Positions 60,499 through 64,000 of a stretch of 64,000 nt of DNA are shown here, one piece after another. The stretch covers positions 62,001 through 126,000 of the forward strand of contig MKSW01000002.1 of assembly GCA_001897425.1 (NCBI GenBank), in the 5' to 3' direction. The translations under genes and the position numbers were made by a program. The notes under the pieces were generated by a model. It did not search any database and was not told where the DNA came from. It was given only the letters and a program-made list of their open reading frames with translations. Position 1 is the first letter of the stretch; each line of letters opens with the position of its first letter. Origin of the DNA: Actinobacteria bacterium 69-20. GTDB taxonomy: Bacteria; Actinomycetota; Actinomycetes; Mycobacteriales; Nakamurellaceae.

Positions 60499-61034
60499 CG
60501 CCCGGCCCGCCCGGCCGAGGCGAGATCGATGAGCCGCTGCTGCATGGGGCTTCGCCACAGGTGGCAGATGGCCAACGCCAATGCGTCGGCCGCATCGGCG
60601 GGCCGGGGCGCCTCGGGCATGCGAAGCAGTCTGGTCACCATCGCCGTCACCTGCGCCTTGTCTGCTCGGCCGTTGCCGGAGACGGCGGCCTTCACCTCGC
60701 TCGGCGTGTGCCATGCGACGGGGATTCGGCGCCGGGCCGCGGCCAGGGCCACGACCCCGGATACCTGCGCGGTTCCCATCACCGTCCGGACGTTCACCTG
60801 GCTGAAGACCCGCTCGATCGCGACCACATCCGGCCCGTGCCCGTCCATCAATGACTCGATCGCATCGGCGACCGTGAGCAAGCGGGCCGCGAGTTCCTGG
60901 TCCGCGGGCGTGCGCACCACCGTGACCGCGACCAGTCGGGGGCTTTTGCCCGGCCCGCCGTCCACGACTCCGACGCCGCATCGTGTCAGCCCCGGGTCGA
61001 CGCCGAGAACGCGCACGTCACCGTCCTCCCGCAT
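60495..61034 (-). CDS. ruvC: Holliday junction endonuclease RuvC
   Basis: A 179-residue RNase H-fold resolvase. The catalytic acids are in '[16 protein letters not shown]' (Asp), '[12 protein letters not shown]' (Glu) and the C-terminal '[14 protein letters not shown]' (two Asp). It cuts junctions symmetrically after RuvAB has migrated them. A start at ATG 61034 is used; the GTG seven codons later (reading MRVLGVDPG) fits the family core and is also possible. It heads the ruvCAB operon. Confidence 0.97.
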   Translation of the reverse strand: MREDGDVRVLGVDPGLTRCGVGVVDGGPGKSPRLVAVTVVRTPADQELAARLLTVADAIESLMDGHGPDVVAIERVFSQVNVRTVMGTAQVSGVVALAAARRRIPVAWHTPSEVKAAVSGNGRADKAQVTAMVTRLLRMPEAPRPADAADALALAICHLWRSPMQQRLIDLASAGRAGR

Positions 61035-61199
61035 CGTCCAGAGGCTCCACGGCGACCGCAGGTGCCGCCTACCCCGTCGCCGAGCGCCTCACCGAACACA
61101 TGTACGTCAGGGACATTACCCGGACGCCCACGTGAGCGACGCGCGTACACGCCGCAGGTCTCCCCCGACTGGCGCGTAGGTCCGTCAAGCCCCGCCGAG

Positions 61200-61955
61200 T
61201 CAGTCCTCGTCGAGCTGGGCGGCGACATCGTCGGGGATGTCGGCGTTCGTGACGACGTTCTGCGTGTCGTCGAGGTCGTCGATCGCGTCCAGCACCTTGA
61301 TGAGCTTGCGCGCGCCGTCGAGATCCAGCGGCACCGGAACGGACGGAACGAAGGTCGGCTCCGCGGAATCGTATTCGATCCCGGACTCGACCAGTGCGGA
61401 GCGAACGGCCAGGAAATCGCCTGCGGGGCAGATGATCTCGAAACTATCGCCATGGTCGTTGACCTCGTCGGCACCGGCCTCCAGCACCGCGAGCAAAAGG
61501 TCGTCCTCGGTGAGATCGCCCTTCGGCACGGCGAACACGCCCTTGCGAGTGAACATGTACGCGACAGACCCGGGATCCGCCATCGAGCCGCCGTTGCGGG
61601 TGACCGCCAGCCGGACCTCGGTGGCCGCCCGGTTCCTGTTGTCCGTGAGGCATTCGATGAGGATGGCGACGCCGCCGGGGCCGTACGCCTCGTAGGTGAT
61701 CGACTCGTAGCTCGCGCCGCCAGACTCCGCACCGGATCCGCGTTTGACGGCCCGGTCGATGTTGTCGTTGGGAACCGAGGACTTCTTCGCCTTCTGGATG
61801 GCGTCATACAGCGTCGGGTTGCCGTCCGCGTCGCCGCCACCGGTGCGGGCCGCGACCTCGATGTTCTTGATCAGCTTGGCGAACAGCTTGCCGCGCTTGG
61901 CGTCGATCGCCGCCTTCTTATGCTTGGTCGTCGCCCATTTGGAGTGGCCGCTCAT
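61200..61955 (-). CDS. yebC: YebC/PmpR-family transcriptional or translational regulator
   Basis: A 251-residue protein, full length. '[37 protein letters not shown]' is the invariant YebC start. The middle ('[11 protein letters not shown]', '[17 protein letters not shown]') and end ('[17 protein letters not shown]') match the three-domain family. Family members have been reported as transcription regulators and, in other bacteria, as factors easing translation through proline stretches. Position between pdxT and ruvC is conserved in mycobacteria. The 165 bp to ruvC contain no recognised element. Confidence 0.96.
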   Translation of the reverse strand: MSGHSKWATTKHKKAAIDAKRGKLFAKLIKNIEVAARTGGGDADGNPTLYDAIQKAKKSSVPNDNIDRAVKRGSGAESGGASYESITYEAYGPGGVAILIECLTDNRNRAATEVRLAVTRNGGSMADPGSVAYMFTRKGVFAVPKGDLTEDDLLLAVLEAGADEVNDHGDSFEIICPAGDFLAVRSALVESGIEYDSAEPTFVPSVPVPLDLDGARKLIKVLDAIDDLDDTQNVVTNADIPDDVAAQLDED

Positions 61956-62054
61956 CGGTGGTCAAGTCACCTCTTATGTCGTCACGTAGGTACATCGCCA
62001 CACACCGTGGTGGGGCCCGGGCCGAGGCGAACACGCACGGCCCGACACGCGATC

Positions 62055-62750
62055 CTACGTCGTCGCGGTGCTGCCCGCGGAATCGGCGCTGCCCGGGATC
62101 CCCGTGAATCCCGCGACAGGGCCGGCGCCGACGCGGCCGTCCGAGCCGCGCACCATCGACAGGAAAAGCCTGTGCACCCGGTCGTCGCCGGTGATCTCCG
62201 GGTGGAAGGACGTGGCCAGCACCGACCCCTGCCGAACAGCGACCGGGCGCCCGCCCTCGACGCTCGCGAGCACCTCGACTCCCGTGCCGACCGCCTCGAC
62301 CCACGGCGCCCGGATGAACACCGCCTTGAACGGCCGGTCGTCCAGCCCGGCCTGCGCGAAACCGGCCATGTGCAGATCGGTCTCGAACGAGTCGACCTGG
62401 CGGCCGAATGCGTTGCGGCGGACGGTGATGTCGATGGCGCCGAGCGGCACCTGGTCGTCCCGGCCGTCGAGGATGCGGGTGGCGAGCGTGATCATTCCGG
62501 CGCACGAGCCGAAGGCGGGCAGGCCGTCCGCCAGTCGTGCGCGCAGCGGTTCACGCAGGTCGAACGCGTCGAGCAGGCGGCTGATCGTCGTCGATTCGCC
62601 GCCGGGTATGACGATGCCCTGGACCGCAGCCAGTTCCGCCGGCCGGCGCACCGGCAGCGCCACCGCACCGAGGCTGGTGAGCGCCGCGAGGTGCTCCCGG
62701 ACGTCGCCCTGCAGCGCGAGGACGCCGACCGTGATGCGCGCGTCGGTCAC
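62055..62750 (-). CDS. pdxT: Pyridoxal 5'-phosphate synthase glutaminase subunit
   Basis: A 231-residue class I glutamine amidotransferase that supplies ammonia to PdxS for vitamin B6 synthesis. '[17 protein letters not shown]' starts the protein. The substrate loop is '[16 protein letters not shown]', the nucleophile Cys is in 'AFGSCAGMI' and the His-Glu pair is in 'SFHPEITGD'. A tail of about 30 residues after 'LFLSMVRG' is unconserved. The GTG at 62750 overlaps the stop of the four-helix membrane protein gene by 4 bp. Confidence 0.96.
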   Translation of the reverse strand: MTDARITVGVLALQGDVREHLAALTSLGAVALPVRRPAELAAVQGIVIPGGESTTISRLLDAFDLREPLRARLADGLPAFGSCAGMITLATRILDGRDDQVPLGAIDITVRRNAFGRQVDSFETDLHMAGFAQAGLDDRPFKAVFIRAPWVEAVGTGVEVLASVEGGRPVAVRQGSVLATSFHPEITGDDRVHRLFLSMVRGSDGRVGAGPVAGFTGIPGSADSAGSTATT

Positions 62751-63199
62751 GGTTTGACGACCATGAGCACCGTGACCGCGACGAGCAGCAGCGTGACCAC
62801 GCCGGAGGTCATGGCGATCCGTCGATAATCGTTACCGCCCAATGTTTCCGCCGCCGCGCTCTCCTGTAGGTGTTCCCCGGCACTGCGCAGCGCCGGCACC
62901 ACGGCGAGCAGGTTGAGGGCCAGCGCGACGGCGTACAGGATGATCGAGATCAGGACCCACGGCGTAGCAACGGACAGGCCGTCGGACTTCGGCGCCATGC
63001 CGAGCGCGCCGAATCCGAAGAGGGCCACGGCGAGTGATGCCAGCGAGAACACCATGGTCGACCGGGCCGTCGTGAGGACCGCAGCGCCGTCACCGGACCG
63101 GACTGAGCGCATGGCGCTCATGGGCAGGATCGCCATCGGGCCGATCACGAAGACCGCGGCCAGCACATGCAATACGACTATCACTGTGTCCATGGACAT
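62747..63199 (-). CDS. Four-helix membrane protein (DUF2269-like)
   Basis: A 150-residue protein with four hydrophobic helices. The first is '[21 protein letters not shown]'. The second is '[20 protein letters not shown]' and the third '[21 protein letters not shown]'. The fourth is near the C-terminus ('[19 protein letters not shown]'). This resembles the DUF2269 family of predicted integral membrane proteins of unknown function. It sits between pdxS and pdxT; in mycobacteria this place holds a thioesterase gene, so it is a local replacement. ATG 63199 or 63193 may be the start. Confidence 0.75.
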   Translation of the reverse strand: MSMDTVIVVLHVLAAVFVIGPMAILPMSAMRSVRSGDGAAVLTTARSTMVFSLASLAVALFGFGALGMAPKSDGLSVATPWVLISIILYAVALALNLLAVVPALRSAGEHLQESAAAETLGGNDYRRIAMTSGVVTLLLVAVTVLMVVKP

Positions 63200-63245
63200 G
63201 ATCGTATCCGTGCCGGAGCACGGCTCCGGCAGGCAACGTGAACGT

Positions 63246-64000
63246 CTACCAGCCGCGCTCGGCGAGTCGGTGCGGTACCGGGATGTCGTCGACGTTGATG
63301 CCGACCATGGCTTCACCGAGACCGCGGGAGACCTTCGCGATCATGTCCGGGTCGTCATAGAAGGTGGTGGCCTTGACGATGGCCTCCGCGCGGGCGACCG
63401 GGTTCCCGGACTTGAAGATGCCGGATCCGACGAACACGCCCTCCGCCCCGAGCTGCATCATCATCGCGGCGTCGGCCGGGGTCGCGATACCGCCGGCGGT
63501 GAACAGCACCACGGGGAGCTTGCCCTTCTCGGCGACCTCGGCCACCAGGTCGTAGGGCGCCTGCAGCTCCTTCGCGGCGTGGTACAGCTCATCCTTGGAC
63601 AGGCCGTGCAGCCGCCGGATCTCGGCACCGATCGACCGCATGTGCGTGGTCGCATTCGAGACGTCGCCGGTGCCGGCCTCGCCCTTGGAGCGAATCATGG
63701 CGGCACCCTCGGTGATACGGCGCAGCGCCTCGCCCAGATTGGTAGCCCCGCAGACGAACGGCACGGTGAACTGCCACTTGTCGATGTGGTGCGTGTAGTC
63801 GGCGGGGGTGAGCACCTCGGACTCGTCGATGTAGTCGACGCCGAGGGCCTGCAGGACCTGCGCCTCGACGAAGTGGCCGATGCGCGCCTTGGCCATCACC
63901 GGGATCGACACGGCGGCGATGATGCCGTCGATCATGTCCGGGTCGCTCATGCGCGAGACGCCGCCCTGCGCGCGGATGTCCGCGGGCACGCGTTCGAGGG
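63246..64000 (-). CDS. pdxS: Pyridoxal 5'-phosphate synthase subunit PdxS (partial, N-terminus off right edge)
   Basis: The C-terminal 251 residues of PdxS are present and continue past the window. PdxS condenses ribose 5-phosphate, glyceraldehyde 3-phosphate and ammonia from PdxT into pyridoxal 5'-phosphate. Visible parts: '[19 protein letters not shown]' at the edge, '[29 protein letters not shown]', the phosphate-site '[17 protein letters not shown]' with its catalytic Lys, and '[30 protein letters not shown]'. It is followed by the DUF2269-like gene and pdxT on the same strand. Confidence 0.97.
   Translation of the reverse strand, partial: LERVPADIRAQGGVSRMSDPDMIDGIIAAVSIPVMAKARIGHFVEAQVLQALGVDYIDESEVLTPADYTHHIDKWQFTVPFVCGATNLGEALRRITEGAAMIRSKGEAGTGDVSNATTHMRSIGAEIRRLHGLSKDELYHAAKELQAPYDLVAEVAEKGKLPVVLFTAGGIATPADAAMMMQLGAEGVFVGSGIFKSGNPVARAEAIVKATTFYDDPDMIAKVSRGLGEAMVGINVDDIPVPHRLAERGW

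Overview
The window is high-GC, gene-dense actinobacterial DNA. Gene content and order point to the order Mycobacteriales (Corynebacteriales). From right to left, pdxS-pdxT-yebC-ruvCAB-yajC-secDF-rel-ppi-MBL-hisS ... aspS ... rarA-alaS-ruvX-mltG-aroE follows the order known from mycobacteria. GTG starts are frequent, several genes appear to have leaderless promoters, and the enzymes (RelA/SpoT-type Rel, GlnA1-type glutamine synthetase, Sdh1-type succinate dehydrogenase) fit that group. I cannot name the genus. No tRNA, rRNA, CRISPR array or insertion sequence was found.

Left part (1-9 kb, accessory-like). A TerC-family membrane protein and the N-terminal part of an S9 peptidase form a leftward operon. 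Its leader carries the conserved elements of a yybP-ykoY manganese riboswitch. Divergent from it is an unusual protein that joins a membrane-anchored extracytoplasmic S15/CocE-type hydrolase to a cytoplasmic ABC ATPase, followed by its ABC-2 permease and a small flavodoxin-like protein. A VapBC toxin-antitoxin pair and an unrecognised protein follow.

9-21 kb. uvrB, an RDD membrane protein and glnA come first. Next are two predicted lipoproteins of unknown function, divergent from a LuxR-family regulator with two C-terminal HTH domains. A complete Sdh1-type succinate dehydrogenase operon (anchor-flavoprotein-iron-sulfur) ends against a perfect 17-bp terminator stem.

21-41 kb. smc is followed upstream by the compact alaS-ruvX-mltG-aroE operon, a DUF6167-like protein, and a one-polypeptide GlcD/GlcF-type FAD/Fe-S dehydrogenase. 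A second toxin-antitoxin pair has an 11-bp repeat operator. Two membrane proteins, a GH13 alpha-glucosidase, a DUF1801 protein, rarA, and the azlCD branched-chain amino acid exporter complete this part.

41-64 kb. This part holds aspS, a DEAD-box helicase, an MFS exporter, hisS, a secreted propeller-like protein, an MBL-fold hydrolase, a membrane-anchored cyclophilin, rel (stringent response), secF-secD-yajC (Sec translocon accessory), ruvB-ruvA-ruvC (Holliday junction processing), yebC, and pdxT/pdxS (pyridoxal phosphate synthase, pdxS running off the right edge).

The right half is mainly conserved housekeeping. The most novel material is the riboswitch-terC-peptidase operon, the hydrolase-ABC fusion, the tandem-HTH regulator with its lipoprotein neighbours, and two long inverted repeats flanking hisS.
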